This document shows positions 17,921-27,267 of a DNA stretch of 64,000 nt, piece after piece. Source of the stretch: Vitreoscilla sp. (lineage in GTDB: Bacteria; Pseudomonadota; Gammaproteobacteria; Burkholderiales; Neisseriaceae); contig JASLFS010000008.1 in NCBI GenBank assembly GCA_030150505.1, positions 1 to 64,000 on the forward strand. Direction: 5' to 3'. Every line of letters begins with the position of its first letter. The first letter of the stretch is position 1. A program made the position numbers and the translations under genes. The notes under the pieces are model-generated. The model was not told where the DNA came from, did not search any database, and was given only the letters and a program-made list of their open reading frames with translations.

Positions 17921-18958
17921 CTATTGACTCACAATAATGCCTTGATGACCTTGTTGGTTAATTAGAGCCAACACTTTTTCTGCTTGAGCCCTATCATTAT
18001 AAGGACCCACTCTCACTCGAATGATTTGCCCTTGTGTTGTCTCACTCTTCACTAAAAAAGCATTTACTCCCGCTTGGCTAAGTTGTTGCTTAACAACATT
18101 TGCCTTTTCTTCACTGCTTAAAGCTGCAACCTGAATAACAACTTTACCTGATTTAGACTGGTTACTCGTAGCACTTTTACCTTGCGTGGTTTTACCATTT
18201 AAAATTTCTTGTGGGGATAAGTTTTTTTGTGTAGCTGGTTTACTGGTGGTTTTACCATTCAAAATATCTTGGGGAGATAATTTATCTTTATTAGTATTTT
18301 TTGAATCGCTTTTAGGTGGTGTAGTCGTTTTGTTTGAAGATTGAGAAGATGTAGTGGATGAACTGGTAGTAGGACTATTTTTATTATCTTGTGATTTTTC
18401 TATTTTTGGTGAAGTTTGCTTTGGACTAGAAGAAGACGGCTTAGCCGCCTCTGAAGATTGTTGATTTTGCTGGGAGCTTGATGGTTTTTTATCTTGTTGG
18501 CTAATATTTTTCTGATTAATACTAATACTAGGAACAGGATCCTCATTCTGCTTATCAACCTGCTTATCAACCTGAGTTTTCGCGGGAGGAATGCCTTCTA
18601 CTATTGGCTCATAAATCACCCCTATATCATTTACCTCGCTTGATATCGCTTCGTGATGAGGCATCTCCCCAACGCCACCTACCGATGCATCAGGCTGACT
18701 GGCGACATCATCATCTACTGGTTCTAATAACCAACCGCCAGTAGCTGCTTCATCATCACTTTGATGAGTTGCTTCAATATTTAGCTCAGCTTCTGTTGGT
18801 TTATCACTCTTATTTAATATTTGAATCAATACAACAGCTGTGACAATCACCAAAATGACAGCTATAACCAAACGACGACGCCCCTGACGTCTTAGCTTAT
18901 CAAATTCTTTTTCCAGTTGATTGTTTTTGTATTGCGCTGTCTTCTTTTGCTTTGCCAT
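17921..18958 (-). CDS. SPOR-domain septal protein (FtsN/DedD-like)
   Basis: A 345-residue bitopic inner-membrane protein with a basic cytoplasmic start, one TM helix at about 30-48, and a long Ser/Thr/Gln/Lys-rich periplasmic linker. The C-terminal SPOR domain (about 270-345, GKVVIQVAALSSEEKANVV opening) binds denuded septal glycan. The linker holds two copies of LSPQ[DE]ILNGKTT around residues 227-258. The start follows GAGGA nine bases away. In this operon position other Neisseriaceae carry the same cell-division-associated protein; FtsN versus DedD identity is not resolved. Confidence 0.85.
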   Translation of the reverse strand: MAKQKKTAQYKNNQLEKEFDKLRRQGRRRLVIAVILVIVTAVVLIQILNKSDKPTEAELNIEATHQSDDEAATGGWLLEPVDDDVASQPDASVGGVGEMPHHEAISSEVNDIGVIYEPIVEGIPPAKTQVDKQVDKQNEDPVPSISINQKNISQQDKKPSSSQQNQQSSEAAKPSSSSPKQTSPKIEKSQDNKNSPTTSSSTTSSQSSNKTTTPPKSDSKNTNKDKLSPQDILNGKTTSKPATQKNLSPQEILNGKTTQGKSATSNQSKSGKVVIQVAALSSEEKANVVKQQLSQAGVNAFLVKSETTQGQIIRVRVGPYNDRAQAEKVLALINQQGHQGIIVSQ

Positions 18959-18988
18959 GTAAAATAATCCTCAATGGTATTCGCTCAA

Positions 18989-20245
18989 TCACACACTTTG
19001 TGCAACTTCTGCTACGGTATGAAATGAGCCAAACACCACAATTCTATCATTCTCTTTCGAGTTCGATAAAGCTTTCTGATAGGCTGCCTGAACATTTTCA
19101 AAACTCTGCACCTTGGGCATATCATGTTCCTGCAATTTTTTTTCTAAATCCTCAAGACTCATACCACGCGGAATATCAGTCAATGGTGCAATATACCATT
19201 CATCAAACTCTGATTTAACCAACGACAATACACCATCAACATCTTTATCTGCCAAAATAGAAAAAACAGCAATGCGATTTTCAGCAAAAGGCAAACTTTG
19301 CAAACTTGTTGTCAAAGCCTTTGCTGCATGAGGATTATGTCCGACATCCCAAACAACCAAAGGGCGACCTGGTAGTACTTGGAAGCGACCAGGGTTAGAC
19401 ACCAATAATAAACCTTGCTTAATTGCACCAATATTCACAGGTAATTGATCAAAAAGACTTTCCAGTGCAGCCAATGCACAAGCCGCATTATTAATCTGAT
19501 AAGCGCCTCTTAAAGCTGGAACTGGTAGCGCATAACGGTTATGTCCAAAATCACATAAAAATGACCATTGATTTTCTAATCGAGTCACAGAGAAATCTTG
19601 ACCAATGACCTTTAAATTCGCACCAATTTTTTCTGCATAATCAACCACAGATTGTGGTGCACAACTTTGCCCACAAATAGCATTTTTACCAGCTCGAAAA
19701 ACATGAGCCTTTTCAAAAGCAATCGTCTCAACATCATTGCCTAAAAAAGATTGATGATCCACATCAACATTCGTCAATACTGAGCAATCAGCATCAAAAA
19801 TATTAACGGCATCCAAACGGCCACCTAAGCCAATTTCCAACACCATCACATCAACTTGCTGACGACAAAACACATCAACTGCAGCCAACGCATTAAACTC
19901 AAAATAGCTTAAAGATATCTCACCACGAGCCGCTTCAATCTTTTCAAAGCTCTCAATGATTTCTTCATCCGCAACTGGCTCAGCATTAATGGCAATGCGT
20001 TCATTAAATCGCAAGATATGAGGACTCGTTAAAGTACCCACTTTAAAGCCAGCTTGCTTATAAATTTTTGATAAAAAAGCACATACTGAGCCTTTGCCGT
20101 TAGTACCAGCCACAACAATAACTGGACATTTAGGATTCAATTGCATCCTATCCTTAACCTGCCCCACACGAGTCAAACCCATGTCAATTTCTTTACTATG
20201 CAAGTTTTCGAGGTAATGCAACCACTGAGATAAATCACGTTTCAT
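18989..20245 (-). CDS. folC: Bifunctional folylpolyglutamate/dihydrofolate synthase FolC
   Basis: About 418 residues; adds glutamate to dihydropteroate and polyglutamylates folates. The P-loop is VIVVAGTNGKGSVCAFL, followed by LTSPHILRFNERI, and the Mur-ligase-like C-terminal domain contains VVWDVGHNPHAAKAL. The open frame extends to 20290, inside the upstream gene. The ATG at 20245, one base after that gene's stop (TAAGATG), gives normal length and operon spacing; an ATG at 20254 is the alternative. A DUS 12-mer is embedded at 19081-19092. Confidence 0.95.
   Translation of the reverse strand: MKRDLSQWLHYLENLHSKEIDMGLTRVGQVKDRMQLNPKCPVIVVAGTNGKGSVCAFLSKIYKQAGFKVGTLTSPHILRFNERIAINAEPVADEEIIESFEKIEAARGEISLSYFEFNALAAVDVFCRQQVDVMVLEIGLGGRLDAVNIFDADCSVLTNVDVDHQSFLGNDVETIAFEKAHVFRAGKNAICGQSCAPQSVVDYAEKIGANLKVIGQDFSVTRLENQWSFLCDFGHNRYALPVPALRGAYQINNAACALAALESLFDQLPVNIGAIKQGLLLVSNPGRFQVLPGRPLVVWDVGHNPHAAKALTTSLQSLPFAENRIAVFSILADKDVDGVLSLVKSEFDEWYIAPLTDIPRGMSLEDLEKKLQEHDMPKVQSFENVQAAYQKALSNSKENDRIVVFGSFHTVAEVAQSV
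19081..19092 (+). repeat. DNA uptake sequence inside folC
   Basis: Exact AGGCTGCCTGAA on the plus strand, within the folC reading frame, where it is read in the opposite sense and encodes Val-Gln-Ala-Ala-Tyr. The plus-strand flank before the core is AT, the same extension seen in other copies in this window. Confidence 0.75.
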
Positions 20246-20246
20246 C

Positions 20247-20672
20247 TTATTCATCACTATTATTTTGTTGGCACCAACGTGCCCAAACAACCAATTGTCG
20301 ATAACTCTGTTTATCTAACATATCCGGCATAATGACTTGCCAACCACGCTGGCCATCCATCTGCCAATGCCAAATCATACCAATAGGACCAATCCAGGAA
20401 CCTGGTAGCAAAGTAATTCTTTTAAATTGAGAATCGCACCGTAAGCAACCCTGAACAGCCATATGATTATGACAATTTATACTCAAAATTGCTTTTGAAT
20501 ACAATAAAAAAATCTTATATCCGCTATCGATAAAACTCAATAGCCACAAGCCAAGCAACAACCAAAACCAAATTCCATGGCTAGCAAACAAAATGGCAAA
20601 TAAAGTTAACACATGCAAAACCATGCTTAATAACAATAGCTGCTTTGAGTAAACTAAATTTGCCTGCATCAT
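20247..20672 (-). CDS. YgfX-like small membrane protein
   Basis: A 141-residue protein with two adjacent hydrophobic segments (about 10-55), then a soluble part rich in Trp (IGMIWHWQMDGQRGWQVIMP) ending in RQLVVWARWCQQ. This layout resembles the YgfX/CptA family, which partners SdhE or affects FtsZ/MreB in E. coli. The match is by architecture and scattered residues only. It is tightly packed in the operon, one base from the gene before it and one base from folC. Confidence 0.5.
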   Translation of the reverse strand: MMQANLVYSKQLLLLSMVLHVLTLFAILFASHGIWFWLLLGLWLLSFIDSGYKIFLLYSKAILSINCHNHMAVQGCLRCDSQFKRITLLPGSWIGPIGMIWHWQMDGQRGWQVIMPDMLDKQSYRQLVVWARWCQQNNSDE

Positions 20673-20673
20673 C

Positions 20674-21036
20674 TTACATCATTAAGTTTTCAACCACTGG
20701 ACTGACTTTGATTTCAGCATCAACCATATCCAAGACAATATCATGAACTTCTACTTCGAAGAATTTCCAAAATAACTCCAAGTTCATGTCTTCTGGCCAT
20801 AAATGTTTTTCAATTTCCCAACCAGCGATTTCCGTTTCAAAAATATTTTGAAAACGCTCATTAAAGAAAGCAATAACTTCTTCTGGCTCTTCAGTATCAG
20901 GCACCAAATACACAGTACAGTTACTACGAATTTGAGATAATGTTAAATCTGGCATATCAGCATCTGTACTCTTTAACCAGCTTAAAAAAGCTTCTGTCGG
21001 CTTTAACACAACGGCAGTTCTATCTACAAAGTACAT
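20674..21036 (-). CDS. Conserved hypothetical protein, first gene of the folC-purF operon
   Basis: A 120-residue, acidic, probably cytoplasmic protein. I do not recognise a named family. It opens MYFVDRTAVVLKPTEAFLSW and has an acidic, Trp-containing middle (EIEKHLWPEDMNLELFW). The open frame runs to 21156, but the ATG at 21036 is preceded by AGGAAG at good spacing and lies 30 bp inside the putative transcription start, so it is taken as the start. Its operon position with folC, SPOR and cvpA suggests a housekeeping role. Confidence 0.75.
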   Translation of the reverse strand: MYFVDRTAVVLKPTEAFLSWLKSTDADMPDLTLSQIRSNCTVYLVPDTEEPEEVIAFFNERFQNIFETEIAGWEIEKHLWPEDMNLELFWKFFEVEVHDIVLDMVDAEIKVSPVVENLMM

Positions 21037-21072
21037 TATGACTTCCTTTTGAAAAATCCAAATAAGCAGCGT

Positions 21073-21081
21073 ATTGTAACA
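21073..21081 (-). promoter_or_regulatory. Candidate extended -10 promoter of the folC-purF operon
   Basis: The minus strand reads TGTTACAAT, an extended -10 element, 37 bp upstream of the first start codon of the operon. No good -35 hexamer is present, as is common for extended -10 promoters. Confidence 0.4.
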
Positions 21082-21209
21082 GTTTTCTTTTACAAAAGCG
21101 GTGCTTTTATCTGTCATCCCTGTTCTTGTTTGTTTATCGCTTAAACACAAACACATGGAAATCAGTTAAAATATAAACCTTTGTTTTACCTTTTTTATTG
21201 ATTATAAAT

Positions 21210-23123
21210 ATGAATATTCTATCTGTTGAAAATGCTTGCTTTGCCGTGGGCCATGTCCCTTTATTAGACCATACTGAGTTTCAACTACAAGAAGGAGAAA
21301 AAATTGGGCTAATTGGACGAAATGGAGCTGGCAAATCTTCATTGTTAAAAATATTAGCAGGTGAATACAAACTGGATGATGGCCAAGTCATCAGACAAAA
21401 TAACCTTAGTACCGCATATGTTCCACAAGAATCATTCTTTGATGGAAACTCAACTGTTTTTGATATTGTTTCAGAAGGTTTAGGAGAAGTTAAAACCCTA
21501 TTACAAGACTACCATCGCCTCAGCATTCAATTATCAGAAAACAACGATGAAAACTCATTAAAAACATTAAATGAACTACAGACCAAACTAGAAAGTGCAA
21601 ATGGCTGGCAATTCGATGCCCTTATTCAGCAAACATTAAGCCAATTAAACCTTCCTGAAAATGAAAAAATCAGCAATTTATCTGGCGGACAAAAAAAACG
21701 AGTTGCACTGGCTCAAGCTTGGGTACAAAAACCAGATGTATTACTATTAGATGAGCCAACTAACCATTTAGACATCGATGCTATTATTTGGCTAGAAAAC
21801 CTCATTCAAAGTTTTACAGGCAGCGTGATCGTCATTACGCATGACCGCCGCTTCTTGGACAACATTGCTAACCGAATTATTGAGCTAGATCGAGGAACCA
21901 TTCGCAGCTACCCAGGGTCTTTTAGCCAGTACAACGAAAAGAAAACGCAAGAATTATCAGTTGAAGCAGAACACAATCGCTTGTTTGATAAGTTTCATGC
22001 TCAAGAAGAAGTCTGGATTCGCAAAGGCATTGAAGCCAGAAGAACGAGAAATCAAGGTCGAGTAAAACGCTTAGAAGAACTCAGAAAAGAACGCATGGCT
22101 CGCCGTGAGCGACAAGGGCAAGTTAACTTTAATATTAGCACTGGCGAAAAAAGCGGCAAGATTATTGCTGAGCTTGAGCATGCTAGCTTTGCTTATGATA
22201 ACAAAATCATTATGGATGATTTTAGCACCGTCATTCAACGTGGTGACAAAATTGGCCTAATCGGCGCTAATGGTATTGGTAAAACAACTTTTCTTAAATT
22301 AATTTTAGGAGAATTGTCACCATCACAAGGTAAAATCCGCTTAGGAACCAAGCAGGATATCGCTTATTTTGACCAATTCAGAAGCGCTTTAAACGAAGAA
22401 GACACCGTTTTTTACACCTTAGGCCAAGGCAATGATTTTGTAGAAGTCGGCGGAAGAAAAAAACACATCATGAGCTACCTTGATGACTTTTTATTCCACC
22501 CTGCTCGTGCACAAAGCCCAGTATCATCACTATCAGGTGGAGAAAGAAACCGCCTACTATTGGCAAAATTATTTACACAACCGGCTAATATCTTGATATT
22601 AGATGAACCAACCAATGATTTAGATATTGATACTCAAGAACTATTAGAAGATTTATTACGAGAATATCAAGGCACTGTATTTTTAGTCAGCCATGACCGG
22701 ATGTTTTTGGACAATGTCATTACCAGTAATATTGTTTTCGAAGGCAATGGTAAACTAAAAGAATACATCGGTGGTTATCAAGATTACATCGAAACAAAAC
22801 AACGAGAAGAATCACTACTAGCAGCCAAAACAGCACCAAAAGTGGAAGAACATAAAAATACACAGAAGATACGCAACAACAAAACAATTAAGCTATCATA
22901 TAATGAATCTCGTGAATTACAGCAGCTTCCAGAAAGCATTGCTGCTTTAGAACAAGAACAAGAAGAACTAAATGCCAAACTCTTAGATGGCAGTGCATTC
23001 AAAGACAATTATCAAGAAGCCCTTGAATGGCAACAAAGAATTGAATCCATTGAAATGGAGCTTCTTGAACAATTAGATCGTTGGGAAATTCTAGAAAATA
23101 AACAAAATGGTATAGTTAACTAA
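21210..23123 (+). CDS. uup: ABC-F ATPase Uup
   Basis: A 637-residue soluble protein with two ABC domains and no membrane part. Walker A sites are GRNGAGKSS (about residue 38) and GANGIGKTT in the second half, with signatures LSGGQKKR and LSGGERNR. The linker between them is basic (RKGIEARRTRNQGRVKRLEEL). The C-terminal 80 residues form the coiled coil typical of Uup, which binds DNA or the ribosome. Uup acts in ribosome and replication-related processes and limits precise transposon excision in E. coli. The ATG at 21210 has no evident SD; a TTG 12 bp earlier is the frame start. Confidence 0.93.
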   Translation: MNILSVENACFAVGHVPLLDHTEFQLQEGEKIGLIGRNGAGKSSLLKILAGEYKLDDGQVIRQNNLSTAYVPQESFFDGNSTVFDIVSEGLGEVKTLLQDYHRLSIQLSENNDENSLKTLNELQTKLESANGWQFDALIQQTLSQLNLPENEKISNLSGGQKKRVALAQAWVQKPDVLLLDEPTNHLDIDAIIWLENLIQSFTGSVIVITHDRRFLDNIANRIIELDRGTIRSYPGSFSQYNEKKTQELSVEAEHNRLFDKFHAQEEVWIRKGIEARRTRNQGRVKRLEELRKERMARRERQGQVNFNISTGEKSGKIIAELEHASFAYDNKIIMDDFSTVIQRGDKIGLIGANGIGKTTFLKLILGELSPSQGKIRLGTKQDIAYFDQFRSALNEEDTVFYTLGQGNDFVEVGGRKKHIMSYLDDFLFHPARAQSPVSSLSGGERNRLLLAKLFTQPANILILDEPTNDLDIDTQELLEDLLREYQGTVFLVSHDRMFLDNVITSNIVFEGNGKLKEYIGGYQDYIETKQREESLLAAKTAPKVEEHKNTQKIRNNKTIKLSYNESRELQQLPESIAALEQEQEELNAKLLDGSAFKDNYQEALEWQQRIESIEMELLEQLDRWEILENKQNGIVN

Positions 23124-23138
23124 TGATGAGAAAGTAAT

Positions 23139-23669
23139 ATGAAAAATTCAATTTGGATAAGATGTTTAAAAGTCATTACCATATGTATAATTTTAAGTAG
23201 CTGTGGAACAACTGCACATAAAAAACCCAGTCCATCCACCCATAAAACAGCTGCCAATCTTATCCAAATTAATCATGTTAATAGAACACAAGCTAGCCAA
23301 GAAATTATGCTACAAAGCATGAGCTTAATCGGCACCCCATATAGATTCGGTGGCTCAGACAGATCAACAGGATTTGACTGCAGCGGCATGATTCAACATG
23401 TTTATGGGCAAGCTTTACAAGTACAACTACCAAGAACAGCCAAAGACATGGCCAATCGCTCAAGAGCCATTCAAGATAAAGATTTGCAAGTAGGAGATTT
23501 GGTTTTCTTTAATACATCAGGAAACCCCTATTCTCACGTTGGTATTTACATCGGTAACAGACAATTTATTCATGCACCATCAAGTAATGGAACCATTAGA
23601 ACTGCTAGTTTAGATAACCCCTATTTCAAGCAGAGATACTTAGGTGCACGAACATTTTTCAAAAAATAA
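23139..23669 (+). CDS. NlpC/P60 murein endopeptidase, lipoprotein
   Basis: A 176-residue predicted outer-membrane lipoprotein that cleaves stem or cross-link peptides of murein. The signal peptide ends in lipobox LSSC with Cys22. The NlpC/P60 domain shows catalytic Cys81 (GFDCSGM), His in SHVGIYIG and the third polar site in FIHAP. It resembles the Spr/MepS group. It begins 15 bp after uup on the same strand, so co-transcription is possible. Confidence 0.92.
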   Translation: MKNSIWIRCLKVITICIILSSCGTTAHKKPSPSTHKTAANLIQINHVNRTQASQEIMLQSMSLIGTPYRFGGSDRSTGFDCSGMIQHVYGQALQVQLPRTAKDMANRSRAIQDKDLQVGDLVFFNTSGNPYSHVGIYIGNRQFIHAPSSNGTIRTASLDNPYFKQRYLGARTFFKK

Positions 23670-23735
23670 TGACATATAAAAGCCATTGAATAATATGGTT
23701 TAATTAACTAATGCATTGGATAGCCGAAGGATAAT

Positions 23736-24929
23736 ATGAGTAACTTTATTTTAGTGTTAAATTGTGGAAGTTCGTCAGTTAAAGGTGCAGTACTAGATAG
23801 TCATTCAGGAACAACAATTTTTAGTTGTCTAGCTGAAAAATTGAATCTACCTGATGCTTTCATCTCTTTCAAATTCAATGGTGAAAAAAACACTGTTGAT
23901 TTAGTAGATAAGCCTCATCACACAGGTGCAATTGAAGCTTTAATGAATGAACTATCACGATTAAATTTAGACAATGAAATCGTTGCAGTAGGCCACCGCG
24001 TTGTTCATGGTGGCGAGTTATTTAAAGAATCTACCATTATCGATGAAGAAGTCATTCACAATATTGAAAAGTGTATTGTCTTAGCGCCATTACATAACCC
24101 AGCCCATTTACTGGGCATACGTGCTGCAATGGATGTTTTCAGACACCTTCCTCATGTTGCTGTTTTTGATACAGCCTTTCATCAATCAATGCCAGAGCAT
24201 GCTTATATGTATGCCATCCCAACAGAACTTTATAAAAAACATGGGGTTCGCCGCTACGGTGCTCATGGTACAAGTTATCGCTATGTTTCAGAGGAAACCG
24301 CCCGTCTACTAAAAAGAAGCCCAGACAACCTAGCCTTAGTGATTGCACATTTAGGAAACGGTGCCTCAATTTCAGCGGTAGTGGATGGTAAATCTCGTGA
24401 CACCAGCATGGGTTTAACCCCATTAGAAGGACTTGTAATGGGCACAAGAAGTGGTGACATTGATGCCAGTATCTTTTCATTTCTACAAGAGAACATAGGC
24501 TTGAGCATTACCGAAACAACAGAAATGCTTAATAAGAAAAGTGGTCTACTGGGATTATCAAATTTATCAAATGATTTAAGAACATTAGAAGAAGCTGCTT
24601 TAACAGGACACAAAGGTGCACAACTTGCTATTGATGTTTTTGCTTACCGATTAGCAAAATATATTGGCTCAATGACAATTGCTGCTGGTCGTTTAGACGC
24701 TCTTGTTTTTACTGGTGGAATTGGCGAAAACTCAAAAACAATGAGAAGCAAAGTGATGAGCCATCTAAGCTTCTTGGGCTTATACATGAATGAACAAGCC
24801 AATTCTCACTGTTGCTTTGGCGAACAAGGCATTATTAGCTCAAGTAAACATCCATTGGCTCTGGTTATTCCTACAAATGAAGAACTAATGATTGCTAAAG
24901 ATACTGCCCGCTTAACTGGAGTGAGCTAA
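23736..24929 (+). CDS. ackA: Acetate kinase AckA
   Basis: A 397-residue ASKHA-fold kinase interconverting acetate/ATP and acetyl phosphate/ADP. It opens with LVLNCGSSSVKGAVLD, then VGHRVVHGGELF, VFDTAFHQSMPEHAYMY, the HLGNGASISAV phosphate loop and FTGGIGENS near the C-terminus. The start is preceded by AAGGATA. No pta gene is adjacent; a PTA-like domain occurs only as part of MaeB in this window. Terminator at 24951-24990. Confidence 0.97.
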   Translation: MSNFILVLNCGSSSVKGAVLDSHSGTTIFSCLAEKLNLPDAFISFKFNGEKNTVDLVDKPHHTGAIEALMNELSRLNLDNEIVAVGHRVVHGGELFKESTIIDEEVIHNIEKCIVLAPLHNPAHLLGIRAAMDVFRHLPHVAVFDTAFHQSMPEHAYMYAIPTELYKKHGVRRYGAHGTSYRYVSEETARLLKRSPDNLALVIAHLGNGASISAVVDGKSRDTSMGLTPLEGLVMGTRSGDIDASIFSFLQENIGLSITETTEMLNKKSGLLGLSNLSNDLRTLEEAALTGHKGAQLAIDVFAYRLAKYIGSMTIAAGRLDALVFTGGIGENSKTMRSKVMSHLSFLGLYMNEQANSHCCFGEQGIISSSKHPLALVIPTNEELMIAKDTARLTGVS

Positions 24930-24950
24930 CGATAACAGCTGTTTTAACAA

Positions 24951-24990
24951 AAAAAGCAAAGCTGGCTTGAAATAAGTCAGCTTTGCTTTC
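24951..24990 (+). terminator. Terminator after ackA
   Basis: Long stem AAAGCAAAGCTG-g-CTT / AAG-t-CAGCTTTGCTTT with one internal mismatch, followed by a short T tract. Confidence 0.8.
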
Positions 24991-25004
24991 TATACTCACA
25001 TAAC

Positions 25005-25032
25005 AAAAAAGCGCCATAAATGGCGCTTTTTT
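25005..25032 (-). terminator. Terminator after rmpM
   Basis: Stem AAAAAAGCGCCAT / ATGGCGCTTTTTT with minimal loop, 13 bp beyond the rmpM stop on the minus strand. Confidence 0.9.
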
Positions 25033-25044
25033 ATTCAGTCGTTA

Positions 25045-25695
25045 TTATTGAACTTCTTTTGTAACGATTGAACGAATTTGCAAGTCTACGCGACGGTCAG
25101 GAGCGTTACAAGCGATGCGAGCCAAACGTTGTTTAGCAGCAGTTACTTTCAACTTAGCAGCTTCTGCACGGCACTCAGCATCTAGAGTAGCACGAGTTGC
25201 ACCATAACCAACAGATTGAACTTTAGATGCAGGAACACCTTTGTTAATCAAGTAATTAGCTACTGCGCTAGAACGACGCTCAGATAAGCCTTGGTTATAT
25301 TGTGGGTTACCCATACCATCAGTAAAGCCTTCAACGCGAACAGCTTGTACTTTAGTATCAGACAAACGAGTAGCCAATTGGTCTAAAGTTTGAACAGCTT
25401 CAGGACGCAATGAATTGCTATCGAAACCGAACAAGAACTCAGTAGCCAAGCTAACTGTTTCATCTTTGTATGTAGGAGTATTGTCTACAATTGCTTCTTC
25501 AGCGTCGCCACATTCAGCTAAACCTTCAGTAGCTTTATCAAAGAAGCTGTTTCTCCAGCACTCACCAAAAGAATTACGCACAACGGCATCAGTAGATGCA
25601 TCTGCAGTATAACCAGGTTTGCTTTGTTGCGCCATTGCGCCTGTAGAAGCAACAAGAGCAACAAGCAATGCGCTTAATTTTAGCTGTTTGGTCAT
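25045..25695 (-). CDS. rmpM: OmpA-family outer-membrane protein, RmpM type
   Basis: A 216-residue exported protein with signal peptide ending GAMAQQ. The N-terminal region has the pair FGECWRNSF / LAECGD. The C-terminal OmpA peptidoglycan-binding domain (about 85-210) shows VRVEGFTDGMGNPQYNQGLSERR and the APDRRVDLQI end. Size and layout match neisserial RmpM (class 4 protein), which lacks a beta barrel, binds murein and stabilises porin and TonB-receptor complexes. It has a consensus promoter and a structured leader about 127 nt long. Confidence 0.9.
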   Translation of the reverse strand: MTKQLKLSALLVALVASTGAMAQQSKPGYTADASTDAVVRNSFGECWRNSFFDKATEGLAECGDAEEAIVDNTPTYKDETVSLATEFLFGFDSNSLRPEAVQTLDQLATRLSDTKVQAVRVEGFTDGMGNPQYNQGLSERRSSAVANYLINKGVPASKVQSVGYGATRATLDAECRAEAAKLKVTAAKQRLARIACNAPDRRVDLQIRSIVTKEVQ

Positions 25696-25779
25696 GTTAT
25701 TCCCTCATCAAAAAAATTATTATGCAACACTTACGACAAAACTGGTTAGTTTTTACAGTAAGCCATCACAAAAAATTGT

Positions 25780-25804
25780 CCGCAAGCACCAATTGCTCAT
25801 GCGG
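25780..25804 (-). promoter_or_regulatory. Stem-loop in the rmpM 5' leader
   Basis: In the mRNA sense, CCGCA-tg-AGCA...TGCT-TGCGG forms a 9-bp stem with a 2-nt bulge and a 5-nt loop, about 18 nt from the predicted transcript start. A 5'-terminal hairpin of this kind recalls the stabilising leader of E. coli ompA mRNA; the function here is inferred. Confidence 0.5.
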
Positions 25805-25828
25805 TAAACTTAAATATCTCAGGTTAGA

Positions 25829-25857
25829 ACTATAAGAATAAGCCCTATCACTGTCAA
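25829..25857 (-). promoter_or_regulatory. Consensus sigma70 promoter of rmpM
   Basis: The minus strand reads TTGACA, 17 bp, TATAGT: a perfect -35 and one mismatch in -10 at optimal spacing. The start would be near 25822, giving a leader of about 127 nt. This is the strongest protein-gene promoter I can see in the window, consistent with an abundant envelope protein. Confidence 0.85.
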
Positions 25858-26306
25858 TAGATTTAGCATATTAGGCAAATACCATGATACTCATCATCTA
25901 TTTAACTGATGACTATATTAACACATGCTGAGTCTTTTAACATGACAATGATTAAACTCCACAACACCGGATCAGTTCAAAATAGTTTATTTTTTATTTC
26001 GCAAATACTAAGTAAAATAGCAGCTTAGCAAAGCATTTATTATTAATTATATAAATAGTGAAAACTTTATCTTTTTACTTAAATAAGTATATAACCCATC
26101 ATAACAATGACAAAAAGATATTAAAACATTGGGTCATTAGTCCACATATAGCTGTCTCGTATAAACCACAAAAAAAATAACATTATCATAAGCTAGTTAA
26201 TTAGAATATTCATAAGACGAGCAATTTGACTTATCATCCATACCTCAAAAAATCAGTGTATGATAAACCTAGATGACACCAACTTTAGAGATAATGGGAA
26301 AATACA
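25858..26306. other. Intergenic region between rmpM promoter and cysB
   Basis: About 450 bp of AT-rich sequence with no supported gene or RNA. It carries the cysB promoter, but no -35/-10 pair is clear. TATGAT at 26260 is a possible -10 without a matching -35. No DUS is present. Confidence 0.5.
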
Positions 26307-27257
26307 ATGAAGCTTCAACAGTTACGTTATATCATCGAGGTCTATAAAAACAATTTAAACGTTTCTGAAACTGCAGAAGTATTATTTACCTCACAACCAG
26401 GTATATCGAAGCAAATTAGGCTATTAGAAGATGAGCTTGGTATTCAGATATTTATTCGCAATGGAAAACGAGTTGTAGCTGTATCGGAGCCCGGAAAAGC
26501 TGTATTAGAAATTGCTGAGCGAATTATGCGAGATGTTCAAAATATCAAATACATTGGTTCTGAATTCTCACAACAAGATGCCGGATCATTGACCATTGCC
26601 ACAACTCATACACAAGCACGCTATGTGTTGCCTAAGATGATTACCGAATATGTAGCCGCATTTCCTGATGTTCAACTTTCTATTAAGCAAGGCAGCCCAA
26701 GTGAAATCTGTGAACTGGTTCTCAACGGAGAAGCCGATTTAGCGATTGCTACTGAATCTCTCGAGCATTATCCAGAATTGAGAAAACTACCATGCTATCA
26801 ATGGAACAGAAGTGTCATCGTGCCAGACGGTCATCCTTTGCTTGATTTAAATCGCCCCATTACGTTACATGACATTAGCCAATATTCTTTGGTTACCTAT
26901 GAATTTGCTTTTCAAAACAACTCTGAAATTGCAAAAGCTTTCCATGCTGCTAAGGTTAATATTCCTCATATTGCATTATCTGCTGTGGATACTGATGTTA
27001 TTAAAACATATGTCAAATTAGGCTTGGGAATTGGTCTAATGGCCAGCATGGCCTATGTCGAAACAGAAGATATTGGTTTAAAAAGCATTGATTGCTCACA
27101 TTTATTTATGTCTTCTACTACTCATATTGCATTGCGCCAAGATACTTATTTACGCGGATTTATTTACGAATTTATCTTGTCATTTGCGCCAGAGCTAACG
27201 AGGAAACGAATTGATCAAATTCTACTCTCGCCTATTATTGATGATTTTAGTATTTAA
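26307..27257 (+). CDS. cysB: LysR-type regulator CysB
   Basis: A 316-residue transcription factor of cysteine/sulfate assimilation genes that responds to N-acetylserine or related ligands. It has an N-terminal winged HTH (residues 1-60, MKLQQLRYIIEVYKNNLNVS and TSQPGISKQIRLLEDELG as in CysB/Cbl). The effector domain begins GSLTIATTHTQARYVLP, with LSAVDTDVIKTYVKLGLGIG. The LysR subfamily assignment rests on these CysB-specific blocks. Monogenic, terminator at 27268-27301. Confidence 0.92.
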   Translation: MKLQQLRYIIEVYKNNLNVSETAEVLFTSQPGISKQIRLLEDELGIQIFIRNGKRVVAVSEPGKAVLEIAERIMRDVQNIKYIGSEFSQQDAGSLTIATTHTQARYVLPKMITEYVAAFPDVQLSIKQGSPSEICELVLNGEADLAIATESLEHYPELRKLPCYQWNRSVIVPDGHPLLDLNRPITLHDISQYSLVTYEFAFQNNSEIAKAFHAAKVNIPHIALSAVDTDVIKTYVKLGLGIGLMASMAYVETEDIGLKSIDCSHLFMSSTTHIALRQDTYLRGFIYEFILSFAPELTRKRIDQILLSPIIDDFSI

Positions 27258-27267
27258 AATCGATAAT

